NCBI GenBank assembly: GCA_951812755.1
Contig: OX638329.1
Span: 3,666,522-3,730,521 of the forward strand
DNA: 64,000 nucleotides
Source: an uncultured Latescibacterota bacterium
GTDB taxonomy: Bacteria; Latescibacterota; UBA2968
Reading direction: 5' to 3'
A program made the translations under genes and the position numbers. Positions 1-8,987 of the stretch are shown here, one piece after another; the stretch's first letter is position 1; each line of letters begins with the position of its first letter. Under the pieces are notes generated by a model. The model did not search any database. It was not told the origin of the DNA and saw nothing but the letters and a program-made list of their open reading frames with translations.

Positions 1-987
1 CACAGGCTCTTTTCCCCGGGGCCTCGCCCACGCGGCAAAAAAGCTATTGGGCACTTCGATATGTTCAAAATTGTTGAATATTTGCCATATCGAACGCTCT
101 GCCTTGCCATTCACCTGAATCAAACCCGCACCAATACCTCCCACCGGCAGAGAAATTGCATCCAGATATTGCCCTTCATATACTTTTGTTTCGCCGGGAT
201 CGAACAAAGCGGGATCATTTAGACGCGCTCTAAGCGCCTCCACCGCCACTTCGTTTTCTTTACTTTCTCGTTGTCTCCGGTCATGCACCATCTGCTTTCG
301 GAGTGTCTCTTGACCAGCCGCATCAACGTGTCGCGCGATATCCAACTGTGTCAGTGCCACATTGTATATGGCCACCTCATCTATCGCGCAATTTACAGCT
401 CGATCCTCGCCGCTTGCGCTGGACGCACCAATCTGTATCGGACAAGCCTGTGGTCGCACCCCAAACGCCAGAGAACCCATATCCAGAAAGCATTCGACAC
501 CATCGATATAAGCGCGAAATTCCTGTCGCGGCTTGCTCGTAGCCAAAAAATGATACCACTGCCCCACTTTTATCGGTCCATCGGCCGGGAGAATCAGCGT
601 ATTTGTTGTGCCATTGAGAAACCGAAGCGCAGTCAAATCTCGCGTCACATGAAACGCGAATCGCGTCTGTTCACCGTGGGCTACCTGATGCGAAATAAGA
701 CAGGGTTCGTAGTCCAACGACTCATCGGAGGTAATTTGAAAAAAGAATTCAACAGATGCATCGCCCAGTGGATCTTCATTCAAATGTGGCACAACCCCCA
801 AAGCCACATACGAATTCTCTCTACCGGCACCCGCATTCTGGCTCTCTCCCACTCGCCAATAAGCCAAAAGCCCAGGCTCATTGCGAATAGTCTGCCAATA
901 AGTCAGAGCCGCAGATTTTAAATCAGACCCCAATCTAAAGGGCAACGAAGCGACTATCGGCACGATTTCTTTGTTTACAGGTGTCAT
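1..987 (-). CDS. LamG-domain protein with GH116-like start (3' end outside window)
   Basis: Open from an ATG at 987 to the window edge, so the C-terminus is missing (329 codons visible). The start is chosen because GGAGAAAAG lies just upstream and overlaps the end of the preceding sulfatase gene (12-base gap), which suggests cotranscription. Residues about 40-215 read like a concanavalin A/LamG-type jelly roll, with strands such as GQWYHFLATS and EFRAYIDGVE and a closing AIDEVAIYNVAL. From about residue 278 the protein switches to LPVGGIGAGLIQVNGK followed by WQIFNNFEHIEVPNSFFA. This is how the N-terminal domain of GH116 (GBA2-type) beta-glucosidases begins. A glycan-binding lectin module joined to a glycosidase is therefore inferred. 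No signal peptide is visible. The catalytic domain cannot be checked. Confidence 0.7.
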   Translation of the reverse strand, partial: MTPVNKEIVPIVASLPFRLGSDLKSAALTYWQTIRNEPGLLAYWRVGESQNAGAGRENSYVALGVVPHLNEDPLGDASVEFFFQITSDESLDYEPCLISHQVAHGEQTRFAFHVTRDLTALRFLNGTTNTLILPADGPIKVGQWYHFLATSKPRQEFRAYIDGVECFLDMGSLAFGVRPQACPIQIGASSASGEDRAVNCAIDEVAIYNVALTQLDIARHVDAAGQETLRKQMVHDRRQRESKENEVAVEALRARLNDPALFDPGETKVYEGQYLDAISLPVGGIGAGLIQVNGKAERSIWQIFNNFEHIEVPNSFFAAWARPRGKEPV

Positions 988-999
988 CTCTTTTCTCCA

Positions 1000-2538
1000 T
1001 TATGACCGCCTATGCCGCGCACGGTCGGAACGCATAACTTTCTCAACTGTCCCGTTTTCAAATCCCGCCCAGGGTATCAGACTATCGGTCATATCCGTGC
1101 CATCTGGGGCAATCAGCCCCAAATCTCGCTTGGCGCGCAGAGCCGTCGCCTTTGGATTGACTATGGAACGCAACTCCTCTTCAAATGCCCTGAGCCTATC
1201 AGCTTGTTCAATATCCGATGCGAGATCGCGTTCTTCCCTGGGGTCCTCCTTCACATTGAATAACGAGGGTGGATGAAATTCATACCAGGTGTATTTGTAA
1301 TCTCCCCGCACAATCATGTAATAAGCGCCTCGAAGTTGCGGGCCATGCCATTCTGCAAAAACGCGCTCAGACCGTTCGTGTGGTTCCCCTCTCACAAGTG
1401 GTAACCAGCTCGAACCGGGCAGACCGGGTTCGGGATCCAGACCCGCCATGTCCAGAATGGTGGGATAGAGATCGACCAGAGAAACGGGCGTGTCGGTATT
1501 GACCTCTCCCTCAGGAATACCCCGTCCTGTGAGCACAAGGGGGACCCCAATAGCCCCTTCATAAGAACAGTGCTTGAAAAAAAGCCCGTGTTCGCCCATG
1601 GATTCCCCATGATCCGATGTATAGATGATGTATGTATTTTCATAGAGCTTCTGGTTCTGCAACTCATCGAGAATCTCGCCGATCATATCATCCATACAGG
1701 TGATCATACCACAATAAGCGGCAATTGTCCGGCGCAGCATATCCTCAGTCACTTCCCCAAATACATTGGAGGCTTGCCACTCCTGCATCGCGGGATGAAT
1801 ATCGCGATTTGGGAACTTTGCATCGTAGGGCATCAAAACGCGATCGGGATAATACATATCGAAATATTTCTGAGGTACGCGATACGGCCAGTGGGGATAC
1901 AGATAACCGACATAAAGCACCCAGGGAGAATCCGATTCAGCCTGCCCTTTTTCCCGCAAATACGCCAGCGTCTTATCTGTCACCTCGCGGTCGTGACCAT
2001 AGAATCCCAACTCCTGCCGGTCATCAATCTTTGCGACATCTCCCCCACCCGCTTCGAGCAAAAATCGCCGACTGGCTGGCCGCGTATATCCCGGAAGGCG
2101 CGTGACAAAAGGCATTTCTCTCGGATAGGGATCCCATGCCGTTCGGTGAATAGGTTCATCAAAGTATGTAAACCCCGGATTGTGATCATCAACAGTGCCA
2201 GCGGAGTCGATTTTGCCTATACAAGTCGATTCAATACCATTTTGATCCAGCCGCGCTGCCCAGGTCTTTTGTTTTTCTTCTTCGGGCAGAGGCACACCAT
2301 TCGACCAGCTATCAATCTCGTGAACATACTTCCCTGTCATAAAACTCATACGACTGGGACCGCACACCGCACAATTGGCATACGCCCTTGTAAAATATGT
2401 GCCTTCACACGCAAGGCGATCCAGATTGGGCGTCTCGACAAATGGGTACTGCCGATATCCCACCATTGCCGGGTGATGCTGATCGCTGCATATAATCAGA
2501 ATATTGGAATGTTGCCCCGGTATTTGTTGAGAGCTCAT
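1000..2538 (-). CDS. Sulfatase, Cys-type (CGPSR)
   Basis: Alkaline-phosphatase-superfamily sulfatase of 512 residues, the usual length. The metal-site start reads NILIICSDQHHPAMVGY. The formylglycine motif is C59-G-P-S-R, followed by SFMTGKYVHE, which is the Cys-type signature. Further family blocks are ACEGTYFTRAYANCAVC, YTSDHGESMGEHGLFFKH and PLVLTGRG. Hydrolysis of a sulfate ester on a sugar or small molecule is inferred; the substrate cannot be read. There is no signal peptide, so it is probably cytoplasmic. Cys59 would have to be converted to formylglycine. It overlaps the upstream sulfatase by 4 bases (ATGA) and lies 12 bases before the LamG/GH116 gene, so the three form one minus-strand operon. 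Confidence 0.93.
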   Translation of the reverse strand: MSSQQIPGQHSNILIICSDQHHPAMVGYRQYPFVETPNLDRLACEGTYFTRAYANCAVCGPSRMSFMTGKYVHEIDSWSNGVPLPEEEKQKTWAARLDQNGIESTCIGKIDSAGTVDDHNPGFTYFDEPIHRTAWDPYPREMPFVTRLPGYTRPASRRFLLEAGGGDVAKIDDRQELGFYGHDREVTDKTLAYLREKGQAESDSPWVLYVGYLYPHWPYRVPQKYFDMYYPDRVLMPYDAKFPNRDIHPAMQEWQASNVFGEVTEDMLRRTIAAYCGMITCMDDMIGEILDELQNQKLYENTYIIYTSDHGESMGEHGLFFKHCSYEGAIGVPLVLTGRGIPEGEVNTDTPVSLVDLYPTILDMAGLDPEPGLPGSSWLPLVRGEPHERSERVFAEWHGPQLRGAYYMIVRGDYKYTWYEFHPPSLFNVKEDPREERDLASDIEQADRLRAFEEELRSIVNPKATALRAKRDLGLIAPDGTDMTDSLIPWAGFENGTVEKVMRSDRARHRRS

Positions 2539-4025
2539 CTTAGTTGCCTTTCCTGATAATCCTCAGATGAAATCCACGTCAAATCATCCCAGTAATCGGT
2601 ATCATTCGCCTGATTCTCTCCTGGGGTCGTACGCCCATTGCACACAATGCGTGTAATTTTATCGCTCAGGTCTGCTACAATCTCAGGGTGATCGCCAATC
2701 GCGTTTTTTGTTTCACCGGGATCATTCGCGAGATCGTAAAGCTCCAGCGGCTCATCTTTGTGCGCCATAATCAGCTTCCACGTGCCTTCTGTAATCGCAA
2801 ATCGTCCCCCAGCACCATGGTTAATCAAAGGCAATCGTTCGTGGGGTGTGTCAGAATCACTGAGTATCTTCGCAAAACTCTGGCTATCTTCGCCCGCATC
2901 AGCAGGCAACTCCGCACCCACAACCTCCGCAAAAGTCGCCATCAAATCGACCAGGCCTACCAGATCGTCACATTTGCGTCCGGGATTCTGAATGCCTTTG
3001 GGCCACCTCATAAAAAATGGCACGCGATGTCCACCTTCATAAATATCCCTTTTACCTCCGCGATAAATACCATTGCTATGATGCCCAAATTCTTCAATCC
3101 GCCCACGCCACGAATTCTCAGGGCCATTATCACTGGCATATACAACAATCGTATTGTCATCCAATCCCGACTGTTCCAGATAATCCAGCACGCGCCCTAC
3201 ATGGTGATCTGTCTCAATCATAAACTCACCATAGCCACCACAATCGCCCTGATTCCAAAATTCCTCACGCGGGCACACAGGATAGTGCGGCGATGTAAAT
3301 GGCAGGTACAAAAAAAATGGCTTACCACTTTTGGCACTTGCTTCTTTGCCCTGCATCCACTCAATCGCCTTATCGGTAAACCGCGTCAAACACTCATTAT
3401 CAATAAAATCAGGCGCGACCTCCATCCCCATTGTGCCCAATGCTTCAAGCGTCTCTTCTGGTGTGTTCTCATACGGCGGCATGATGCGATAATCCATATG
3501 CCGGTTATTGGGTTTCTTAGCCGTATAAACTGTCGGCGGTACTCTGGCATATCGCCCTTCAAACCAGGCGAGAATTCCGTAGTTAAGCGAAGCGGGTATG
3601 CCATAGAAATAATCAAAGCCCTTATCCAGCGGCATATCGGTGACAGGCTGACGCCAATCGCGATTGTCCACCTCGCCGGGAAAATTCATACCCAGATGCC
3701 ACTTGCCTACCATCGCCGTATCATATCCATTTGCCCCAAACATTGAAGCCAGCGTCATACGTTCGTCTGTAATCAGACACGGCACTTCGGCGGGAAAAAC
3801 GCCCTGTTTCTTCAACGTCCGCCAGGAATAGCGTCCAGTCAACAATCCATAACGAGAAGGGGTGCAAACCGTATCTGAGCAATGCCCATTTGTAAAAGCG
3901 ATCCCTTCTGCTGATAGCCGATCCAGATTTGGCGTCTGAAACTTCGCATCTGGATTCAAGCAACTCGCGTCACCATATCCCTGATCATCTGTAAAAATTA
4001 CGATTACATTGGGTTTCTCTGTCAT
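2535..4025 (-). CDS. Arylsulfatase A-like sulfatase (CTPSR)
   Basis: Sulfatase of 496 residues. The N-terminus PNVIVIFTDDQGYGDASC carries the metal-binding Asp pair, and the formylglycine motif is C54-T-P-S-R with GLLTGRYSWR after it. Later blocks KWHLGMNFPG, VVYASDNGPENSWRGR and GGHRVPFFMRWP match the arylsulfatase A-like branch. No export signal is seen. It is first in a three-gene operon (4-base ATGA overlap with the next sulfatase). A dispersed palindromic repeat lies directly upstream, and an AGGATCC-type Shine-Dalgarno precedes the ATG. The natural substrate is unknown; sulfated glycans are likely from the neighbouring glycosidases. Confidence 0.93.
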   Translation of the reverse strand: MTEKPNVIVIFTDDQGYGDASCLNPDAKFQTPNLDRLSAEGIAFTNGHCSDTVCTPSRYGLLTGRYSWRTLKKQGVFPAEVPCLITDERMTLASMFGANGYDTAMVGKWHLGMNFPGEVDNRDWRQPVTDMPLDKGFDYFYGIPASLNYGILAWFEGRYARVPPTVYTAKKPNNRHMDYRIMPPYENTPEETLEALGTMGMEVAPDFIDNECLTRFTDKAIEWMQGKEASAKSGKPFFLYLPFTSPHYPVCPREEFWNQGDCGGYGEFMIETDHHVGRVLDYLEQSGLDDNTIVVYASDNGPENSWRGRIEEFGHHSNGIYRGGKRDIYEGGHRVPFFMRWPKGIQNPGRKCDDLVGLVDLMATFAEVVGAELPADAGEDSQSFAKILSDSDTPHERLPLINHGAGGRFAITEGTWKLIMAHKDEPLELYDLANDPGETKNAIGDHPEIVADLSDKITRIVCNGRTTPGENQANDTDYWDDLTWISSEDYQERQLR

Positions 4026-4042
4026 ACAGGATCCTTTCTTTT

Positions 4043-4233
4043 TTATAAACTGATGTCACGCATAGGCACAATATAATGCGATAATGCGCCTGTCATTCTG
4101 AGCGAAGTCGAAGGAGCGGGGTACAACTGCGTAGCAGTTCATCTCCTACTAACGCTGGTGGAACAGATGCTTCGGCTCCGTTCCACTCCGCTCAGCATGA
4201 CAAAACGCCTGACATGCGTAACATTAGTTATAA
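4043..4233. repeat. Dispersed palindromic repeat, copy A
   Basis: The core begins CTGTCATTCTGAGCG near 4090 and ends CGCTCAGCATGACA near 4202, so its ends are inverted repeats. Inside it, ACTGCGTAGCAGTT is another palindrome. The core is related to copies at 9910-10117 and 37951-38123. The outer arms (4043-4063 and 4214-4233) pair with each other at about 18 of 20 positions but are unrelated to the outer arms of the other copies. It fills the gap between a sulfatase gene and the GMC oxidoreductase gene. No coding function is expected. Confidence 0.8.
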
Positions 4234-4247
4234 AGTGTGTAGCCAAT

Positions 4248-5816
4248 TTAGCCACCCAGAATCATATCTGCGGCTTTTTCCCCGATCATCATGCACGGCG
4301 CATTGGTATTTGCATTGATAATGAATGGCATAATCGAAGCATCTGCTACGCGCAACCCCTCAATTCCGTGTACCTGAAGTCGATTGTTCACTACAGCCAT
4401 ATCATCGTTGCCCATCTTACACGTACCCACCGGATGATAAATGCTCGTTGAATAATTGCGAATAAAATCAACCAGCGCACGATCATCCCGCACATCATCC
4501 CCCGGTAAAAATTCTCGCCCGCGATATCGGTCAAAAGCTGGTGCCCGTGCAATTTTTCGCGCCAATTTAACACCTTCCAGCATCACGCGCACGTCGGCCT
4601 CTTCAACCAGACATTGGGGATTGATCAATGGTGCTTCAAACGGATCTGCCGAACGCAGCTTCAGGTCTCCCACGCTTTTTGTGCCCACCAGCCCCGGTAG
4701 AATTGTGAATCCATGTCCTTCCATCTCTTGAAACCCGTGCAAAACAAACCAATCAGGCCCAAAATGAAATTGCAATTCTGATGCGGACGCATCGGCAGAC
4801 AATTTTACGAATCCGCCCGCCTCCCCCAAATTGGAAGTGAGCAATCCCATTCTTTCGTTCTGATATCTGATCGCTTGCGCAGGATTGTCTTTGCCAACCT
4901 GCGTAATCTCCTCAGTGCAGGCATACGCAACCCCTACCTGGACGTGCTCCATCAAATTTTCTCCCACCCCCGGTAATGCCTTTACAACCCTAATATCCAG
5001 CGAGTTGAGATGTTCTGGAGGACCAATGCCCGACAGCATCAGCAACTGAGGCGAATTGATTGCTCCGCCACAAAGTACCACTTCTCTCCCAGCCTCAACC
5101 TCATGCTTCTTCCCTTCGTGCATATAATGAACGCCAACACACCTTTTGCCATCAAATTCAAGGTGTGTAACGTGGGCGTATGGAATCGCGGTGAAGTTGT
5201 CTCGTTCCAATGCCGGGTACAAATATCCCACCGCCGCGCTGCATCTCTGGCCTTCCTTCTGCGTGACTTGATATAGGCCAAACCCTTCCTGATCCCCGTC
5301 ATTAAAATCTCGATTCAGACGAAACCCCACCTCCTGAGCCGCTTCGGCAAAAGCCACACTCAATGGATTTGGATCCCGGGGATCTGACACATGAATCGGA
5401 CCTTCTATCCCGTGATGTTCAGAACCTCCCCGCGTCTGGTGCTGCATCTTCTTGAAATAGGGCAATACATCAGCATATCCCCAGCCGGCATTCCCCATCG
5501 CAGCCCACTGGTCGTAATTGCTCGGATGACCTCGCTGATAGACCATTGCATTGATAGAACTTGAACCGCCATACATTTTGCCGCGTGGCACGTAATCCCG
5601 CCGCCCATTAAACCCGGCTTGCGGTGTGGTTTCATAATCCCAATCTTTATCCGTATGAAACAGATCTGGAAATCGCGCAGGAATGTGAATCGCGTCCCGA
5701 TCATCCGGGCCACCGGCTTCCAACAATAAAACGCGATACTGCCCATTTTCACTCAAACGACCCGCAACCGCACACCCCGCCGATCCCGCGCCAATTATGA
5801 TGTAGTCGTAATTCAT
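4248..5816 (-). CDS. GMC-family FAD oxidoreductase (choline dehydrogenase-like)
   Basis: Glucose-methanol-choline oxidoreductase of 522 residues from the chosen ATG. The N-terminus YDYIIIGAGSAGCAVAGRLS is the FAD-binding Rossmann motif. GKMYGGSSSINAMVYQRG is the first GMC signature and GAINSPQLLMLSGIGP the second. The C-terminal STSIYHPVGTCKMG supplies the catalytic His, with a closing NTNAPCMMIGEKAADMIL. It should oxidise a primary or secondary alcohol; the substrate is unknown. A GTG 36 bases upstream (5852) overlaps the Fic stop as GTGA and is a possible alternative start, but the ATG places the Rossmann strand normally. A degenerate copy of this gene's 5' end lies at 40251-40296. Confidence 0.93.
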   Translation of the reverse strand: MNYDYIIIGAGSAGCAVAGRLSENGQYRVLLLEAGGPDDRDAIHIPARFPDLFHTDKDWDYETTPQAGFNGRRDYVPRGKMYGGSSSINAMVYQRGHPSNYDQWAAMGNAGWGYADVLPYFKKMQHQTRGGSEHHGIEGPIHVSDPRDPNPLSVAFAEAAQEVGFRLNRDFNDGDQEGFGLYQVTQKEGQRCSAAVGYLYPALERDNFTAIPYAHVTHLEFDGKRCVGVHYMHEGKKHEVEAGREVVLCGGAINSPQLLMLSGIGPPEHLNSLDIRVVKALPGVGENLMEHVQVGVAYACTEEITQVGKDNPAQAIRYQNERMGLLTSNLGEAGGFVKLSADASASELQFHFGPDWFVLHGFQEMEGHGFTILPGLVGTKSVGDLKLRSADPFEAPLINPQCLVEEADVRVMLEGVKLARKIARAPAFDRYRGREFLPGDDVRDDRALVDFIRNYSTSIYHPVGTCKMGNDDMAVVNNRLQVHGIEGLRVADASIMPFIINANTNAPCMMIGEKAADMILGG

Positions 5817-5848
5817 ATCGCTATATAGCCTTCCCGAAGTATCCCGGC

Positions 5849-7006
5849 TCACGCTTCGTCGCCCGTCAGAATTTGCAGGTATTCGTGATAGGCGTACACA
5901 CGGCCACGCCGCTTGCCAGTGATCTCACGCAGCACACCGAGGCTTACCAGCAGTTCAATCGCCTTGCGCGTCGGTGGTGCCGTCAAGCCGAGCAGTCCCG
6001 ACGCTTTGGGAACGGTGACAATTGGATTGAACGGCAGGCACTCGAGCAACTGAATAGCGGCAACAGTCGGCCGGTCATGAGTGATGATGCGACTGCGGTC
6101 GTGCCCAACAAGAGCATGGAGCGACTGCGCGACACGAACACCATCGGCAGCGGCCTCGCGCACGCACCCAAGGAAAAATCTGGTCCAGCCTTCCCAATCG
6201 CCGTTACTACGCACGGCCGCAAGCCGCGCGTAGTATTCCTGCTGCGCACGCTTGAACGCCAGGCTGAGATAGAGTAGCGGCTGTTCGAGCAGATCCCAGT
6301 GTTCCACCAGCAGTGCAATCAGCAGCCGTCCGATGCGGCCGTTGCCATCAAGGAATGGATGGATTGTCTCGAACTGCACATGTGCAAGCCCAATTCGAAT
6401 CAGCGGAGGGAGCTCACTATCTTCATGCAACCACTGCTCCAGCGCTCCAAGCGCGGCGGGAACCTCCTCGGGCGGTGGCGGAACGAAGCGAGCGTTGCCG
6501 GGTCTGCTACCGCCAATCCAGTTCTGCGATCGACGGACTTCTCCAGGAAGCTTGTTCTCGCCACGAACGCCGCGCATCAGGATGCGGTGGGTATCGCACA
6601 GCAGGCGGATACTCAGCGGCAGCCCTTGCGGGTCTGCAAGCTGTCCTCGGGCATGTGCGAGGGCATCCACATAGTTGCAGACCTCTCGGACATCGTCCAG
6701 ACGGTCTGTATGGTCCGTCGCTTCGAAAGTGAGAACGTCGCGAAGCGTGGCCTGTGTCCCCTCTATCTGCGAGGTGATGACCGCTTCCTTCCAGACGAAG
6801 CCATACAGGAACCAACCAGTGCTCGGCACCATAGAGCCCGCCACGGCAAGACGTGCCAGCTCTGTCTGAACGTTGACGAGGAGTTCTGCTGTCGAGTCAT
6901 CTATCACCAGCGGTGGATTGACGGGAGGTAGGGGGTAAGGAACGAACGCGCCCACCTCCTCTCCGAAGGTGCTGGTAATGCGGTATTGACCTGTCTGGCG
7001 AATCAT
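5849..7006 (-). CDS. Fic family protein with N-terminal inhibitory motif and winged helix
   Basis: 385 residues. The core Fic motif is H216-P-F-L-D-G-N-G-R-I-G-R, complete for nucleotidyl (usually AMP) transfer to a target hydroxyl. The upstream T78-S-Q-I-E-G fits the (S/T)xxxE(G/N) inhibitory helix of class II Fic proteins, so the enzyme carries its own autoinhibitory glutamate. The last 70 or so residues (ATVAAIQLLECLPFNPIVTV region) resemble a winged helix-turn-helix, suggesting DNA binding or autoregulation. The gene is visibly more GC-rich than its neighbours, which suggests acquisition by transfer. A palindromic operator candidate lies directly upstream. Its target is unknown. Confidence 0.92.
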   Translation of the reverse strand: MIRQTGQYRITSTFGEEVGAFVPYPLPPVNPPLVIDDSTAELLVNVQTELARLAVAGSMVPSTGWFLYGFVWKEAVITSQIEGTQATLRDVLTFEATDHTDRLDDVREVCNYVDALAHARGQLADPQGLPLSIRLLCDTHRILMRGVRGENKLPGEVRRSQNWIGGSRPGNARFVPPPPEEVPAALGALEQWLHEDSELPPLIRIGLAHVQFETIHPFLDGNGRIGRLLIALLVEHWDLLEQPLLYLSLAFKRAQQEYYARLAAVRSNGDWEGWTRFFLGCVREAAADGVRVAQSLHALVGHDRSRIITHDRPTVAAIQLLECLPFNPIVTVPKASGLLGLTAPPTRKAIELLVSLGVLREITGKRRGRVYAYHEYLQILTGDEA

Positions 7007-7039
7007 GTCTGAGAAACACTCCTTTCCTGAGCCAGAATT

Positions 7040-7090
7040 AAAGAAACGTTCGTTTCTTTGTCAATATCTCTATGAATTGATCGTTTCTTT
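7040..7090. promoter_or_regulatory. Palindromic operator candidate upstream of the Fic gene
   Basis: AAAGAAACG (7040-7048), a TT spacer, then CGTTTCTTT (7051-7059) form 9-base perfect inverted arms. A third half site, CGTTTCTTT, recurs at 7082-7090, 31 bases (about three helical turns) after the second. It lies in an AT-rich gap 34-84 bases upstream of the Fic start. The Fic protein has a C-terminal winged helix, so autorepression is plausible. This is inference from position and symmetry. Confidence 0.55.
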
Positions 7091-7128
7091 AATAAAATTA
7101 GCTTAAAAAAATTACAGGAACATCGCTT

Positions 7129-8808
7129 TCATACATTCATAACGTAAGCCTGGCCCTGTGCTCTCATCGCTTTTTCGTCTTCAGAGAGAATACCACATTC
7201 AGATGACCACGCTTCGATATTTTTCCGGGGCGTTTTCTCAAACCACCTTTTTCTAAATGGGAGTTCTGCCTCTTTCATCCAGTTTTGTAATAAAGAATGA
7301 AGCTCTGTGCGAATGGCTTCAAAATTTTCATTAAAGAACAAATTGTCCAACTGAAACGGATCTTTGTTTCGGTCGTACATCCAACCGCCCGGCTCATCCC
7401 ACTCTGTCCAATTCGGTTTCCCTCCCAGGCGTGTTTTCCCTTTGACACTATAGACCCAATCCTTTGTCACAACGGTTCGATGAATTGGACAAGGACTCGA
7501 GATTGAATTCATATTGCTAAAATGGAATAAAAATACAGAATCGGGGTCAGGTCCGCCTGATTCTTCTATAATATTTCTACTGTGATTCACACCGGGACTG
7601 GCTTTTAAGTAGCTTAAAGATTCCATGCTCACTTTATCACTTTTTTCTGCCAACATTTCGTCTAGTCCTGCCAAATGACAAAAGGTTGGAAAGAAATCAA
7701 TGAATGAGAGGAGTTCATCCACTTCCCGCCCGGGGGTTTCAATACCCTTATGCCAGCGCACGAGAAATGGTATTCTCGATGAAGGGTCATGCGGCCATCT
7801 CTTTTGCCCGCCTGCAACATTCTGAGCGCCACCCATAGCACCGTGGTCGGACGTATAAATGACAATGGTATTATCCCGAACTCTTTCCGGCTGGTTATCG
7901 AGCCAATCCAAAACCCGCCCCAATTGCTCATCCACCGCAGTAATACTGCCATAATAGTCATAGTTATTGACCGCATTACGGATGCGGTCATATGGCATAT
8001 AAACGGGGTTATCTATGTAGCTTTGATAGGGCTTTAAGGCTTTTGCAGGATGGTTTTCATCATGTCGATACAACTCCGGATAGTTGGAACGATGTGAAAA
8101 ATCTCCCCACTCGGGTGCGTTATCTGTTCCTGTAAATGGACCATGTGGATCTTGCATGCAAAGCGTTAGGAAAAAAGGAGATGCATCAATGTCATGCCTG
8201 TCCAGCAAAGCGAGGGCTTGATCGGTTTGACCAATTATTTTATAAGGATGGTTTGGAAAAGCCGGAAAAGAAAATGTATCGCATTTCGAAACGCCTGTAT
8301 ATGGGATATCGCTCCCATCTCCTAAAATATCGTTTGGATCCAGGTCCTGAAAAGCACCGCCATTATGGCAATATATCATGCTGTCATGTTTCTCATTTGA
8401 CCATATATACGATTCATCATATCCCGCATTTTGGGCATTGTTCTCTAAACCTTGATGCCATTTCCCAACATGAAAAGTTGAATATCCCGCGTTCTTAAAC
8501 AAGAATCCCAACGTCTTATTTTCATTACCCTCTTCATCTACTCGATCATTCAAATCCATATGATTTGCAATCCCGCCCCATTGAAAGGGCCATCGACCCG
8601 TTTGATAGATCGCCCTTGCAGGCGAGCAGATGGGTAAATTCGTATAACAGTTTTTAAAGCTAACCCCTTCTTTCGCCATGCGCTCCATATTAGGCGTATA
8701 AATTTCAAAATGATCCTTCAAGGGATTTGTAAATGACATAGCGTCATAACGATGCGTATCGCTTAAAATAAAAATGAAATTGGCAGGGCGGGAAGAGGGC
8801 TTATTCAT
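7129..8808 (-). CDS. Sulfatase, Cys-type (CSPAR)
   Basis: 559 residues from the ATG at 8808, chosen because GGAGACCCAC precedes it; an upstream in-frame ATG would add 25 residues without homology. The metal site reads NFIFILSDTHRYDAMSF. The active-site motif is C61-S-P-A-R (CxPAR in place of CxPSR), followed by IYQTGRWPFQ. Downstream blocks are GYSTFHVGKWHQGLENNAQN, VIYTSDHGAMGGAQNVAG and FLVRWHKGIETPGR. No signal peptide is present. The next gene upstream (FAH family) is divergent, so the two share the 8809-8987 control region. The substrate is unknown. Confidence 0.92.
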   Translation of the reverse strand: MNKPSSRPANFIFILSDTHRYDAMSFTNPLKDHFEIYTPNMERMAKEGVSFKNCYTNLPICSPARAIYQTGRWPFQWGGIANHMDLNDRVDEEGNENKTLGFLFKNAGYSTFHVGKWHQGLENNAQNAGYDESYIWSNEKHDSMIYCHNGGAFQDLDPNDILGDGSDIPYTGVSKCDTFSFPAFPNHPYKIIGQTDQALALLDRHDIDASPFFLTLCMQDPHGPFTGTDNAPEWGDFSHRSNYPELYRHDENHPAKALKPYQSYIDNPVYMPYDRIRNAVNNYDYYGSITAVDEQLGRVLDWLDNQPERVRDNTIVIYTSDHGAMGGAQNVAGGQKRWPHDPSSRIPFLVRWHKGIETPGREVDELLSFIDFFPTFCHLAGLDEMLAEKSDKVSMESLSYLKASPGVNHSRNIIEESGGPDPDSVFLFHFSNMNSISSPCPIHRTVVTKDWVYSVKGKTRLGGKPNWTEWDEPGGWMYDRNKDPFQLDNLFFNENFEAIRTELHSLLQNWMKEAELPFRKRWFEKTPRKNIEAWSSECGILSEDEKAMRAQGQAYVMNV

Positions 8809-8987
8809 GTGGGTCTCCAAATAGGTGTATTTAAATAATGGCCTCTCAATATAGTACCTGTGAAAGAAATCGCAAGCCATCATTCAGATTTTCAATATCC
8901 GGGAAAATGTCTTATATTGGCGTTCAAACGAGATGGATTCTCAAAAAAGGAGCTTCATTAATATTATTTTTTCAGGAGGAAATTCTC

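Noticed and set aside
1570-2556. Long plus-strand frame of 328 codons
   Set aside because: It lies antisense to the sulfatase at 1000-2538, has no homology or ribosome binding site, and the sulfatase motifs on the minus strand are unambiguous. The same applies to the plus-strand frames at 2688-3746, 11700-12692 and 35070-36161.
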